Shown one piece after another: positions 44,987 to 59,127 of a stretch of 64,000 nt of DNA; within the stretch, counting starts at the first letter, position 1, and every line of letters begins with the position of its first letter. This DNA is from Arabidopsis thaliana (taxonomy: Eukaryota > Streptophyta > Magnoliopsida > Brassicales > Brassicaceae), in NCBI RefSeq assembly GCF_000001735.4, contig NC_003074.8:23009261-23073260 (forward strand). The letters are read 5' to 3'. The notes beneath the pieces are model-generated. The model was not told the origin of the DNA and did no database searches. It was given only the letters and a program-made list of their open reading frames with translations. A program made the position numbers and the translations under genes.

Positions 44987-47821
44987 ATGTTGTTAACTAC
45001 GGGAAGAAAGGAGAAACTCTCTGTTTCTAAAGGTTCTGAAATTGAAATCTCGTCTCAAGAGTATGAGTATGGTAGTGGAAATGTCTGGTATTGTGTCATT
45101 CTCGAAGAAAATCTAGCTAAATCGAAGCGGAAGAAGCTCTCTGTCCGTCACTTGGATCCTCTGCTCAAGTATGATTATTCTCCTCCGTTAATCAAAACCA
45201 CCGTGCATCGTTTCATGCGTCCAGTTCCGCCGCCGGATCCATTTCCAGAGGTCGATTTTGAGGAAGGTGACGTGGTTGACGCTGCTTATAAAGGTGGTTG
45301 GTGTTCTGGCTCGGTGGTTAAAGTTTTGGGAAATCGGCGTTTCTTAGTGTATCTTAGATTCCAACCTGATGTCATTGAGCTTCTACGAAAGGATCTGCGT
45401 CCCCATTTCGTTTGGAAAGATGAAGAGTGGTTTCGATGCGAGAAACAAGTAAGTGTCTGAGAGTTTTCTCTTTCTCTTCATTGAGTTTGATTCAACACTA
45501 AATCATGTTATTTTTTGTTGTTGTTGAAGCAATTGATTGAGTCAGATTTTAGTGCTGGAAAGTCTGTTGAAGTCAGAACCAAGGTAGACAAATTGGGCGA
45601 TGTTTGGGCTCCGGCTATGGTCATTAAGGAGGATGAGGATGGGACAATGTTGGTGAAGTTGAAGACTTTGAAGGAGGAAGAGGTTAATTGCACAAAGATA
45701 AGCGTTTCTTATTCCGAAATCCGACCTTCGCCATTGCCTATTGGTTTAAGAGATTACAAATTGATGGAAAACGTGGATGCGCTAGTAGAGTCTGGTTGGT
45801 GTCCTGGTGTTGTTAGTAAAGTTCTTGCTGGGAAGAGATACGCAGTGGATTTGGGGCCAAACAGGGAGAGTAAGGAGTTTAGCCGCTTGCAGTTAAGACC
45901 TTCTATAGAGTGGAAAGATGGAATTTGGCATAGAAAAGAAAAGGTACTTACTTCGTGCTTCTTAAATGAAACAACACCATTGTGTGTATTTGTTGTGTTG
46001 GATCCTTTGTGCATCTTTTTGGAAAACATACATTGTAATCTGATTTTTGGTTCCAATTTTTAGGTTTCAGGTAGCGAGGAAAGTTCGCATGCAGTTGAAG
46101 AAACAGCTGCTTCAACCCGCATAAGGATCACTGTTCGAACTGCCTTGAAAGAGAAAAAAGCTTTGGGTACTGGAATCAATGTGAGGACGACACGCTCTTC
46201 TAGTGGAGCTATGCATAACCCTCTTCCTGCCTCTTTCAATGGAGGAGATGTTGCAGAGGCTGGTAGAGTATCTGTCACTGTGAATGAAACACCGCTCTTC
46301 GAAACTGCAGCTGTGAGTTAGATATTTCCTCCCGTCCCTCTCTATCTCTAGTTGCACGCTATTTTAACAGTCTTAAGTTTTGAATCAACGAGTTAAGGTT
46401 ATAACTTTTTCAGTGAATGTAACTTGCTTGAAGCAATCTTGCTCCAATGACATAAATTATTGGGTAATTAGGGTTAACTTTGTGTGTTTCCTGCAGCAGT
46501 TATCTGGAGAACTAGGGAATAGTTTGGCTGATGTTGTGATGAATGAGAGCGCTCCAGTCACAAGCCAACCGGAGATAGCAGCACGTAAGTGTTATATCAT
46601 TCTTTACCTTCACAAGTATGATGGTTATTTTTATTGGTAGTTGTTTGTGTCCCGAAATGAATCTACATATTTACTGATTCTAGCAAAAGAGTTTCACCCA
46701 TCGGTAGTCCTGGGCGTAGCTGCAGCAGTCAAAACACAAGGAAAAACAACTCCGAAGAAGAAACTTCAAGCGATGAAGAATCAAAAGAGCTCTACAAATG
46801 ATTCTGTTGGAGAGAAGGTGAGTGTTAACAAGAGGAAAAGAGGACAGCCACGCAAGTTCATAGTCGCAGAGCCTAAGCAGAAGATTGGTATGGTGTCTTA
46901 ACTTTAGTGGATAAGTAAACCAGCATTTGTTTCTTTGCAATCTTGAAACATTCTTGGCATAATAACATGTAGGTGTGTCTGGTAATAATTCAAAGGCTGC
47001 CACTATTGAACATGCCGATATGACTGATGATGATAGGCCTCTCGCTTCATGGGTCCACACTGGAAATTCATCATCGGGTACTGCTGGATTAAATGCTGAC
47101 ACATCTTTTACACAGTTGGTGCTCTTTTAGCTTTCGGTTCTCATTGTTTTGCTTTTCACCTTGTTCCACAGGGCAATCTGTTTCTCGGACTCCTGATATA
47201 GGGCTTAATACAGTTGTGGAAAAGCATGTCGATATTGTGGAAACTCCCCCAGGGAGAGAGTCGACAATGGTTCTGCCATTTGTAAAGAAGTCACAGCTTT
47301 GGAAAGTCCTTGAATCAATGGAGGTCTTCAAAGTCGTGCCACAGAGTCCACATTTCAGCCCTCTGCTAGAGAGCGAAGAAGAGTGCCGTGAAGGAGACGC
47401 CATTGGTAGAATGGTGATGTTTAGTTCGCTGTTAGAGAAAGTCAACAATCTACAAGTCGACGATCCAATAAGCTCGATTAACAGGATCGACGAGTGTTTC
47501 CTCAAGCTTGAGAAACACGGGTTCAATGTTACAACACCTCGATCTAGGATAGCCAAGATACTGTCCATTAAAGAAAGGCAGACATGCGCATTGGAGGAAT
47601 TAAAAGCTGTTGAGGAAAAGATCACAGAGAATGACAATAAAAGAAGGAAGTATGAAGAAGATATTGTTGAATTGCAGAGGCAAGAAGTGTTGATGAAGGA
47701 AGCAAAAGTCACACTAGACAATGAGATAGCTCGGATGCAGTCTCAAGCAGCTGTTCTTGACCAAGAGGTTCAGAATGTAGATCACGAATTTCAGGCAATT
47801 CTCGCTGCCCCATGGAAATAA
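44987..47821 (+). CDS. DUF7: Agenet/Tudor-like protein with C-terminal DUF724 domain
   Basis: Seven exons, 44987-45448, 45530-45943, 46064-46312, 46497-46584, 46684-46887, 46973-47077 and 47172-47821, give 723 residues; a tandem acceptor at 46491-46499 (GCAGCAG) can drop one Gln. The N-terminal about 290 residues hold Agenet (Tudor-like) repeats with the KGGWCSGSVVKVLGNRRFLV and ESGWCPGVVSKVLAGKRYAV units and RPHFVWKDEEW/RPSIEWKDGIW ends. The middle is Lys/Arg-rich with NKRKRGQPRKFI, an AT-hook-like nuclear signal. The C-terminus (FVKKSQLWKVLESMEVFKVV) is the DUF724 domain, ending in a coiled coil. Likely a nuclear chromatin- or RNP-associated scaffold; function is not established. Confidence 0.93.
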
Positions 47822-48255
47822 GCAAGTCGTTGATCAAACCTTTGTGTTTAAGAATAATTGAGATCTCTGTACGTTGTTGGTAGAAAACATAACTTTGACT
47901 AATATATCAAGTAATGTCTCTGTTCGCCTTGCGTCTCGTATCTCTTTTCTCTTTCAGATTTGTCAATCATGAATCATATATGAAAATTATAATCTTCCAA
48001 AATTATTATTGCTAATTGTCATAACTCATAGAGAAAGCCTGAAAGGGAACTCAGTAATAAGAATCTTCAAAGCTCTTAAAAGAAACAACCATTTGGGTCA
48101 AATGCAAATATTTGTTTCAACACAACAGCTCCGAAAACGATAATTGCTAGAATCTTATGATCAAATAGGTAACTATAATTATGAAACAGGCTTCACGGAT
48201 TGGTCCTCTTGTCCAAGTAGAATCAGATGCCGACATGAGAGGATAAGATTCTCCT
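47822..48255. other. Convergent 3' intergenic region
   Basis: 3' UTRs of DUF7 and the DEAH helicase. No other feature seen. Confidence 0.45.
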
Positions 48256-51301
<3,046 letters not shown>

Positions 51302-51726
51302 CACGATACTTCTCTTACGAACAAATTACGGAGGTAAGAGAGATAGGACGAGGAAGCACAAGGCAAGGCCTTTAGCAAGAAGCAAGAACGATGATGAATG
51401 AAAATTTTATGAAAGCTAGGGTTCGGCTGCGTGAGTTAGAAGAAGAGAGAGGCGGCTTAAGTTTAATTATAATTTTCAATTTGACCCCAAATCTAAACAA
51501 TATATACTTTAGCCCCCTCAAAATATTTGGAAAAGGAGCCAAGTGTTAGTTATGTTGGCTAATATAGGCTTTTGTAATAAGTATAAAGTTGTCAGGCCGG
51601 CCCAATATCTGAATATACTGAAATTATCGTCTTAACACTTCGAATTCATATTTTACTGGAATAATGAGGGTACATGATGAATCCAAGTGCTCAAGATATA
51701 CTTGCATCTTTATAGGTAAAAGGGAA
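51302..51726. other. Intergenic: helicase promoter
   Basis: Leader and promoter of the DEAH gene with telo-box-like AGGGTT near 51419. A short open frame from 51664 runs into the tandem repeat and has no recognisable domain. Confidence 0.45.
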
Positions 51727-51964
51727 TTTCAAAAGCCACATCATTTGGAGAGGAAACCGAAGAGTCGAAAGTTAAATGCATGTAGTACAGCTGTCTTGAC
51801 CTTTAAGATTCATGAGGCAAATATTAGTAATGTCATAACGTTAGATTTCAAAAGCCACATCATTTGGAGAGGAAACCGAAGAGTCGAAAGTTAAATGCAT
51901 GTAGTACAGCTGTCTTGACCTTTAAGATTCATGAGGCAAATATTAGTAATGTCATAACGTTAGA
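51727..51964. repeat. Exact 119-bp tandem duplication
   Basis: Copies 51727-51845 and 51846-51964 match base for base over the whole unit, so the duplication is recent or recently homogenised. The unit's first about 40 bp (CAAAAGCCACATCATTTGG onwards) recur, diverged, at 53221-53256 and 53377-53414. Confidence 0.97.
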
Positions 51965-52145
51965 TTTTATCTTCCTGAATAAGTTCTTCATGGCAACACA
52001 TAAACCATTCCATCAAGTCTTCAAAATGCAATAATGCCTAAACTGAAACAAATCTTCTGTACACAATCAGACAGACTAAAAAGGTCTAATAACGATTGTA
52101 GGCTTATCCATTGTCTCTGCCGTTGGATTCCAGTACCCATAATTT
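51965..52145 (-). pseudogene. Stray fragment of the 3' end of the CCHC zinc-knuckle gene
   Basis: The core 52085-52145 matches 54068-54135, the end of the last exon of the zinc-knuckle gene. TCTAATAACGATTGTAGGCT is identical and covers that gene's last codons and stop. The adjacent TCTCTG-CGTTGGA stretch is also shared. A small deletion and an insertion destroy the frame. The 120 bp between the tandem repeat and this core show only weak similarity to 53925-54060. Confidence 0.75.
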
Positions 52146-52544
52146 TAAATTTTTAAAAGAGCCCAACTGTTCCAGGTTTGTGGGCTAATAATAGATTTGT
52201 AATAGGTTTTAAAATTTCAGGCCCAGCCCAATAATTAACGAGATGACAAGCCGAATATTTGTACCTTTTATGGACTAAATTATTTTGGTGAGAAGATTCA
52301 ACCCTTTGGTAGCCGGGTAAAGTAATGGGGGTTGCGATTTACGAATGTCGCGTGTTGCAAAGTGATGAAGTTTCTAACAAGTAACAATCCCATACGGGCA
52401 TACCTTACCAAATATTAGACCTTGGGGCCAAAATGATTTAAGATGGTGACAAAATCGTCCATTGAACTGCAGGCAATTGACGAGCAAAACAAGACAAAAC
52501 ATAGGAGAGACCGAAACAAACAAAAAAACAAACAGAGGCATGAC
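52146..52544. other. Intergenic, no gene recognised
   Basis: AT-rich sequence between the stray gene fragment and the exonuclease-like gene. The AGGCCCAGCCCA motif near 52220 resembles site II elements; no gene start was found beside it. Confidence 0.4.
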
Positions 52545-53138
52545 TCAATACATAGCTTCTCTAATCAAATTCCCAACTTTGAAAGCCAAGTAAGCATTCG
52601 CTGCTGCAAGATTGATCTGATCCTCGGTAAGACTGTCATTGTCCCAATCTTCATAGATAGGGCTTGTTGGTTTCCAAAACGAGACCCAATGACTGAAATG
52701 AAGTTTGATCTCGCCACGAATCTAGCTGAGAGAGGCCCACGACGAAGGTCCGATATCAACGGCATTCTTGCAGGTCAAACCACACTCGCTCTTGAGCATT
52801 TTCAAAGCCTTGTTTATACCAACACCTGTAAAGGTGAAATCTGGAAGATTGAGGAAATTGGTGAGAGAAACGGGCAGCTTATTACCTTGTACATAAGGAA
52901 GCGGGATTATTAGGCAATTCTGGCCATCACTGAGCTCGAGAATCACGAGCTTGCTCTCCGGTGGGTATTCGCTATCGCCTCCTACAACCGATCGTTCTGT
53001 ATCCAGACCGATGATTTTGTTCGCGTTTTCTTTATTACACAGAAATGTTCTCACTTCACTGGTAATGTCTCTGTCATTTCTAGCCACTGTCACTCTGATG
53101 CGACCACCATATCCAGTTTCTACAGTGGATGTCGACAT
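52545..53138 (-). pseudogene. DEDD-type 3'-5' exonuclease-like gene (RNase H fold), frame broken
   Basis: An open frame from 53138 encodes MSTSTVETGYGGRIRVTVAR through NKIIGLDTE (Exo I box), IIPLPY and FTGVGINKALKMLK (Exo II region) to DIGPSSWASLS, then stops at 52722 after 138 codons. Family similarity continues past that point in the other two frames (ISVIGSRFG, then DWDNDSLTEDQINLAAANAY), so two frame changes separate the parts and no plausible intron fits. The Exo III position that carries catalytic Asp in relatives (AxDAY) is Asn here. It resembles the plant WRN-exonuclease-like proteins (locus AT3G62320 by position). It may still be transcribed as a 138-residue protein. Confidence 0.7.
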
Positions 53139-53220
53139 CTCTCAAAGGTAAGGAGAGAATGGGATATATGTTTAAAACTTGGGAGATGCGTCCGCCATTA
53201 TATAGGCGTAAAGGGAATAA

Positions 53221-53414
53221 CAAAAGTCGCACCTTTGGAGAAGAAAACGAAGAGACAATACGACCCTTTTAATGTCACCACAAAGTTCTTTCAAGTTCCA
53301 ACCAAGCTCTGCATTATTAATGTCACCACAAAGTTCTTTCAAGTTCCAACCAAGCTCTGCATCTTTATTGGGAAGCGCGGAAGTCGCAACTTTTGGAGAG
53401 GAAAACGAAGAGTC
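53221..53414. repeat. Two diverged copies of the 51.7 kb unit flanking a 48-bp tandem repeat
   Basis: Segments 53221-53256 and 53377-53414 share GTCGCAAC/ACC-TTTGGAGA-GAAAACGAAGAG with the 119-bp unit at 51727. Between them a 48-bp unit is tandemly repeated (about 53271-53318 and 53319-53366, 46 of 48 positions identical, AATGTCACCACAAAG start). Confidence 0.85.
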
Positions 53415-54068
53415 AAAACATAACTAATGCACGTCAGAACGAGATTTGGGGAAACTTTGAAATTAGTATTAAACAAAGTTCTTCCGATCAAGTTTTGAGA
53501 CGTTAGCTCCTGGAAAGCAGAGAACTCTTGCAAACCATGGCCAGACAGAATCCATTTTGACAGAAGCAAAAGAGATTCATATGCACAAATGAAACATATC
53601 TCAAAGAAAACAATATCTTTAAAGGCTAAACTACGAGTACAATCATAATGGTTTTATCACTACTCTTAAACAAGAAATCTTTAGATATTTAAAAACAAAA
53701 GCCAAAGGATAGTGGTATTCAACATTACTACATATGAGAGTGACGTAACAGCAAGGAAACAACCCTTAGTTTGCTCATTGTCTCCAAGCCACATTGTGTA
53801 CAACCTAATAAGAATTCAGATTACCTACAACCCTTGGTTTGCTCGTTCGTCGTAACACATATTCAGCAGAGTCGCAGACCCTGAAATTTTCAAACAACTT
53901 TTTTAGGCCACAAAGTAGGGAGAGACAAAGATGAACTCTTCAAAAATCCACAATGTACACTTCGATCTGCTACTCAATCAAAACCATAAACTCCAAGAAC
54001 AGCACATTACTAACTTTCATCTTCATAGAGGAGAAACAACTTACCAAACAAGTTCTGACTACAGTCAT
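53415..54068. other. Intergenic: 3' flank of the zinc-knuckle gene
   Basis: No gene is recognised. A short phrase (CAACCCTTRGTTTGCTC) occurs twice, at about 53760 and 53828. The proximal part should be 3' UTR. Confidence 0.4.
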
Positions 54069-56159
54069 CTAATAACGATTGTAGGCTTTTCCATATTCTT
54101 CACGTCTCTGGCGTTGGAACCCACCATAATTGTTGTCTTGATGCCTTGAAGAATAGTTATCTCCATGATTTGGATATCTTCCCTTGGAATCCATTGGCAT
54201 ATTGTTTCCACCATAGGGAGGAGGATTTGAAGAGTAGCCATCATCAAACTCAGCATAAGGAGGAAACTGTCTATAGTTACCATAACTCAGACCAGAGTTT
54301 TGCTGCCGTGCTTGCTGTTGACGTCTCTGAGCATCGAGTTGAAGGAAGTCATCCCATTGTTTAGCATTCATACCCCTTAGTCCAGCCAGTTTCTTCATGT
54401 AACTCTCTCTCAGTTCCCGGATTGTCTATAAACTCGCACAAATTGATGTCAGAAGCTGAAATTCCTCAACAGGAATTGCATTTCACTAGGAGATTGGGGA
54501 CTATATTACATATGGAGAGATCCACTGCCATCCAATACTATGAGCAACTAAAATGTAAAAAAACATGAAACCTTCATAGTTGGAACTCCTAGGAATTGCG
54601 ATTTCTGAGGTGATAGAATTCAATCCAGCCTATACTCGGTTTTGAATCTAAGAAAAACACATTCAGTCACTGGATCTCTTACCTCACGATGCTTGTTGTT
54701 CTCCTCATCTTCTTCCTTATCGCGTTTCTTTTCAAGCTCCAATGCATCCCTCGTATATTCCAATTCTAGTTCTTCTAACGTTTGTGGGAAAGGAGGGCGT
54801 TCAAACTGATGACTCACCTGAATATCGCTGGAGCCACCCATTCTCTCTTGATCCCATCTTTCAGACCTATAACCACTCACCTCAGGCTTTTGCCTATCAT
54901 ACGGTTTATCCCATCCACTATAACGAGGTCTCCCTGGAGATTTCGAATGTGTAGAACGACTCCGAGCTCTGTCACTACCATAAGCTTCATAAAATGAATA
55001 ATAATGTTAACTGCCTGACCACGAGACTGAATGAAAGGTTACAGCTAGAGTAAGATACGTGATCTCAACTTCATTCAGAGAAGATCGAGCAAAAGTTCAG
55101 TAAACATTTATTTACTTCAGAACTGTACAAAATGCTTGAACAAAAGGACTTACCTTTGGCTGCAAAATAAAGACAAGGAATGGACACTTTCGGCCAAAAA
55201 AAGCCGGAAAACGACCAATCAACTTCCTTAAAGACAAGACTAAAATAGAAAATAACCAGGTCTCTAAGGTATCCTATCCTGTCCCTACCTTGTGGTGATC
55301 CTCGAGGAACGTTTCTCTGATTCTCACGAACACGAGTCTCTTCGCGGAAACGATTATCCACAAACTTATCTTGCCTTCCAGAGCGCTCTGGGAAACTTGA
55401 CGAACCATGTGATGGCAGCTGCTGCCTTTGAGGTTCAGAGTTTCGAGCACGTGATGGTCCAACAGAAGTTCGCCTAGGTGACCTGGATCTGCTCCTGTGA
55501 GAAACAGAAGAACTTTTCATCTCACCATCCTCCTTAACCTTGTGAACAGCATCAACACCTTTCCTCAAGATCAATCTGTCCTTGCCACTAACAATTATGA
55601 ACTTCTCATCCAATTTAATCTTGCAGCTGGTCTCCCTTTCAATACTTTCCATAACTTTCTCAGTAAACAAAACTCTCACATTATTGTCCCTAGCTGGTAC
55701 CCTTTCAAAGAATTCTTGAGACTTCCTATTGGCACCAAGTGTAGATGGACATCCCTAACATAAAGAACAAAGAGTAATGATGCAACAATCAGATAGACAA
55801 CCAAATGATGCATATACTACAAAAGGAGTTAGTTTGAGGATTACCTGAGTAAAATGACCAGACTCGCCACAAATTTTACAGATCATCTCTTCCTCTTTCC
55901 TCTTCTTCCAATTCCTCTCAGTAGCTTTGGATTTAGCCTCCCAAACCTTAGCTTCACGGCTAGTGAAATCAGTTGGTACAGAGTTGGGATCAGGAAGTTG
56001 CTCTTCTTCTTCATCACATCTTTCTTCAGAACGTTGTTTGACAGGTTTGTCTTTGTCTTGGATATTGTTGTTGGTCACAGCACTTGCAGGACCAGTATAC
56101 TCCTTGTAGATTTCACTAAAGTCATCATCAAGCTCTGGATCTGATCTAGTGCTTTCCAT
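54069..56159 (-). CDS. CCHC zinc-knuckle protein with KH-like segment
   Basis: Four exons, 55845-56159, 55289-55754, 54683-54984 and 54069-54425, give 479 residues (locus AT3G62330 by position). An acidic N-terminus is followed by one zinc knuckle (CKICGESGHFTQGCPSTLG) spanning the first splice junction. A KH-like segment follows (VLFTEKVMESIERETSCKIK, then FIIVSGKDRL), then an RS-type stretch (SHRSRSRSPRRTS), a charged helix (LEELELEYTRDALELEKKRD) and a Tyr/Asn/Gly-rich C-terminus ending YNRY. The order suggests an RNA-binding, nuclear-speckle type protein. A 5' UTR intron, 56160-56418, has its acceptor directly against the ATG. A fragment of its 3' end occurs at 52.1 kb. Confidence 0.9.
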
Positions 56160-56418
56160 CTGATAAAAAAAAAAACACAAACTTTCAATTTCAATTTTCC
56201 ACAAAGACAATGATTCAATCCAGAGTTCATTCATCCGTAGAAGACTCTATCACTAAGAATTAGAAAAATTGTGAATTTAGAAGAAAGACACCAGATTTTT
56301 CCACAAAAGACAAATAACATAATTATGAGAAAATTCTTCATTAGTCAATACGATTAAATCAAAAAAGTTGCCATCTTTCATAGAGATAAACGAAATTTAA
56401 AATTAGGGTTTATCCTAC

Positions 56419-56943
56419 CTTGCGAGGTGCGAATCAATGGCGACCCAAATTCTGGGAAACGAGAAGAAGAAGATTGCTGAACGAGACAAATTAGCTATTA
56501 GGGTTCGGTACCTGTGTGTGTGAACTGAAATTTTACAGCTCCCAAAATTCAATTTTTAATTTCTTCTTTTGAACCTTCGTATTCTGTAAATAACACATAT
56601 ACCCTCAACTAAAAACCGTCGTCGTTTTGTAAGTTGTCACGTTCTTTATTAATAACCGGCGTCGTTTTACTTATGGTAATCAGAATGAGTTGATCTACAA
56701 AAAAAAAACATATTATTAGAAATCTTTTATGCATGCTCTGAAATCTCAAACGAGTTCTTATTATTATACATTGAAGAAGAGGAGTGAAAACAAAACTTTA
56801 AAATTGTAAGTAAAAGCCATTTATCATTAATCTAGAGTAGTTAAGAAAAAAAACAACAACATTATATCGTATTAAATCTGCCATTAGAAATGATGTTTGC
56901 TCACTAGATTAAATCTAGATTTGCAAAGACTGATGTTTGCTCA
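56419..56943. other. Intergenic: zinc-knuckle gene leader and promoter
   Basis: The leader exon runs up from 56419, with a telo-box-like TAGGGTT near 56500. The rest is AT-rich with no gene. Confidence 0.45.
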
Positions 56944-57985
56944 CTAGAAATGTTTCTGTTGAAAATCGGGAAAACACCAATGTATCTTTGTTCGCTGCCA
57001 TTGTTGAGGGTCAAAAGTCAAAACCGAGGTCTTGAGATGCACAGCATAGTCATGAAGACGTTCGGGAAATTTTATATTTATCGTTTTGTATGTTCCTGTA
57101 ACTATATATGTCTTTCCCAAATCCAATGCAAATAGCAATAGAGGCATAAAATCTACAGAGAAACAACAAACATATGTTAATATTCAAATTATATTATCAA
57201 TTTTTTTATTTTTTTTTTAAGTATATATAAATTTGCTTTCATAAAATTTGCAAGTTTGAGACGAATTAAACGTACGACATATAACCTGGACCATGTTGCA
57301 TGCAACTGCGTTGGATAAACTTTCCGGTCCTCTCTTGATTTACACTTGATTCAATTTTTTCCCGACAGCTAAAGTTTAGGTTATAATATTAGTGATGATT
57401 AACGAAAACATTGTCATTACAATACTTTCAAACAAAAATTGAGGAAATTAGATTTGTTGAAATGATTATATCACAGGTACAAAAAAAAAAAGGAAGACAA
57501 AACTAAAATTCACTGACGATATCGAAAACGTAACCAATTTTTGTAATCCTTGCATATGCAAAGACTCATGATAGCTAGTCAACCAAATTATGTACATGAT
57601 AATTAGTACCTTAACTCTTGGATGCAGACCAAACCACAAGGCCCTATAACTCGACATAAGGTTAAAGTTGGGCACACTGTTCTTGGATCATGAAAAATGT
57701 AAGAGCAAGGAGAACAACTGATTTGTGTGTCGATTTCACCTGGATGGTCTCTTGAAAAAGTCTCTAGAAGAATAGTTAGCGAGTTCTCGTCATCATGAGT
57801 CCTTGATCCAACAACAATTTTTGGGTTTGATGGGAAAGGACAAACCAGATGTTTTCTAACGAAATAGGTGGATTTGATCATCGATCTCCATTGTTTCGAT
57901 ACCGACTTGAATTGAATTAGAGATCTCACTGGAAGGTGTTGGATGATCTCTCTTTTACTAAATCCTCGGGTAGGACGGCAATCGT
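56944..57985 (-). pseudogene. Broken F-box gene with F-box-associated domain remnants
   Basis: Minus strand. LPEDLV near 57985 and RSLIQFKSVSKQWRSMIKST from about 57925 are the two ends of a plant F-box, separated by a two-base insertion that shifts the frame. The open part (57603-57929) then gives an FBA-like lead-in (ENSLTILLETFSRDHPGEID) and ends early. Further down, 57147-56944 keeps a trace of the FBA core (GTYKTINIK after a degraded FALDLGK). Several breaks and missing segments make it a clear pseudogene. The closest relative in the window is the broken F-box gene at 61.8-63.0 kb. Confidence 0.8.
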
Positions 57986-58685
57986 TTTAGGGTTTCTTCC
58001 CCTTTTTGCCACCTCCAGATTTGCAATAAGGGCTTAGGTTTCCTTTTAGCTTTATTCAATTGTTATTACAAATTTTTCAATATTTCTTTCTCTTACTAAT
58101 CAACAGCATGTGAAATTACATTAATAACCCAAATGAATAATATGTAAACTTTATCGATTTACCCCATGATGCGTAAATAAAGTATTAATCGCTTATGTGA
58201 CCATAAAGAAAATGAAATCGAATAATATCGCAAAGGTTCAAAATTCAATATAAGATAAACAATTTTAAAATAACACATTGGCGTCGTCCCTAGTATGGAC
58301 TTACAAAAACACATTCATATATTGCCTGCCTCCTATGCTGGACCATCGTTCTTCGCGGTCCCGAAAAAGATTGCTTTCTATGTATAAATATATATAGTCA
58401 CGAAAATTTAAGAATCTAAACCGCTTTTTATATATATTTCAGTAACAAAAAAGTTAGATGATTGAGTTGAGGGTGCTTTACCAACTGATACAACGCTTGG
58501 TCACACATATCTCTTTGTTCTTGCAATTTCTTAGAAAGCAAGCTAACCTAATTTTCACCACTTGCTTTTACACATAACTGGTTAAGCTCTATATCTTGAT
58601 GGCATATAGATTTCATGCATCTCCTGATTTCTCCGCTATAAAAAGTAATAGTCGCACGTCCCAAAGTTTCATGTTTAGGCAGCAA

Positions 58686-59103
58686 CTACAACGACGCTAT
58701 TAACCTAACAGTTTCTGCTCGTTCTTGTCTGAGTTTTCCTGAAGAAATATCATGAAGAAAGATTTTTTGTTTATCGATTAGTTTGGTTAGGGCGATAGCT
58801 ATTTGAGTTCGGAGTTTCGCATCTCCATCGATGAGTAGCCTTCGACGACACTCTTCATACCAATGGCATGTGTGAATATGGTGATCATCATTAGAAGCAT
58901 TAGGGAAAGGCAGTTCTCCAATGCTTCGTTTGATAACAGATAATCCATTTTCGATCTCTGAAATCGATAATGAAATATTCACCAATCATCCATATCGTGA
59001 AACCGATTTTCTCCTTAATGATCTCATGATGGAATTGACAATTGAAAGATGCGATGATGTTTTTCATCGGTGGAGCGAGGCAAGGACGGAAATAGTATGA
59101 CAT
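58686..59103 (-). other. Unrecognised open stretch, possible gene remnant
   Basis: Two overlapping minus-strand frames, 58686-58985 (99 codons: ELPFPNASNDDHHIHTCHWY, RRRLLIDGDAKLRTQIAIAL, then a Lys/Arg/Glu-rich end) and 58900-59103 (67 codons). The first has protein-like, charged-amphipathic composition. I do not recognise a family. The change of frame between them suggests a decayed gene or a missed intron. Confidence 0.3.
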
Positions 59104-59127
59104 TTTATTTATTTATTTATTTATTGA
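59104..59127. repeat. (TTTA)6 microsatellite
   Basis: Six perfect tetranucleotide units. Confidence 0.95.

Noticed and set aside
53339-53569. Minus-strand open frame of 76 codons
   Set aside because: It runs across the repeat units and has no family resemblance.
58260-58420. Possible transposon remnant (less AT-rich patch)
   Set aside because: No terminal repeats, target-site duplication or coding similarity could be found by eye.
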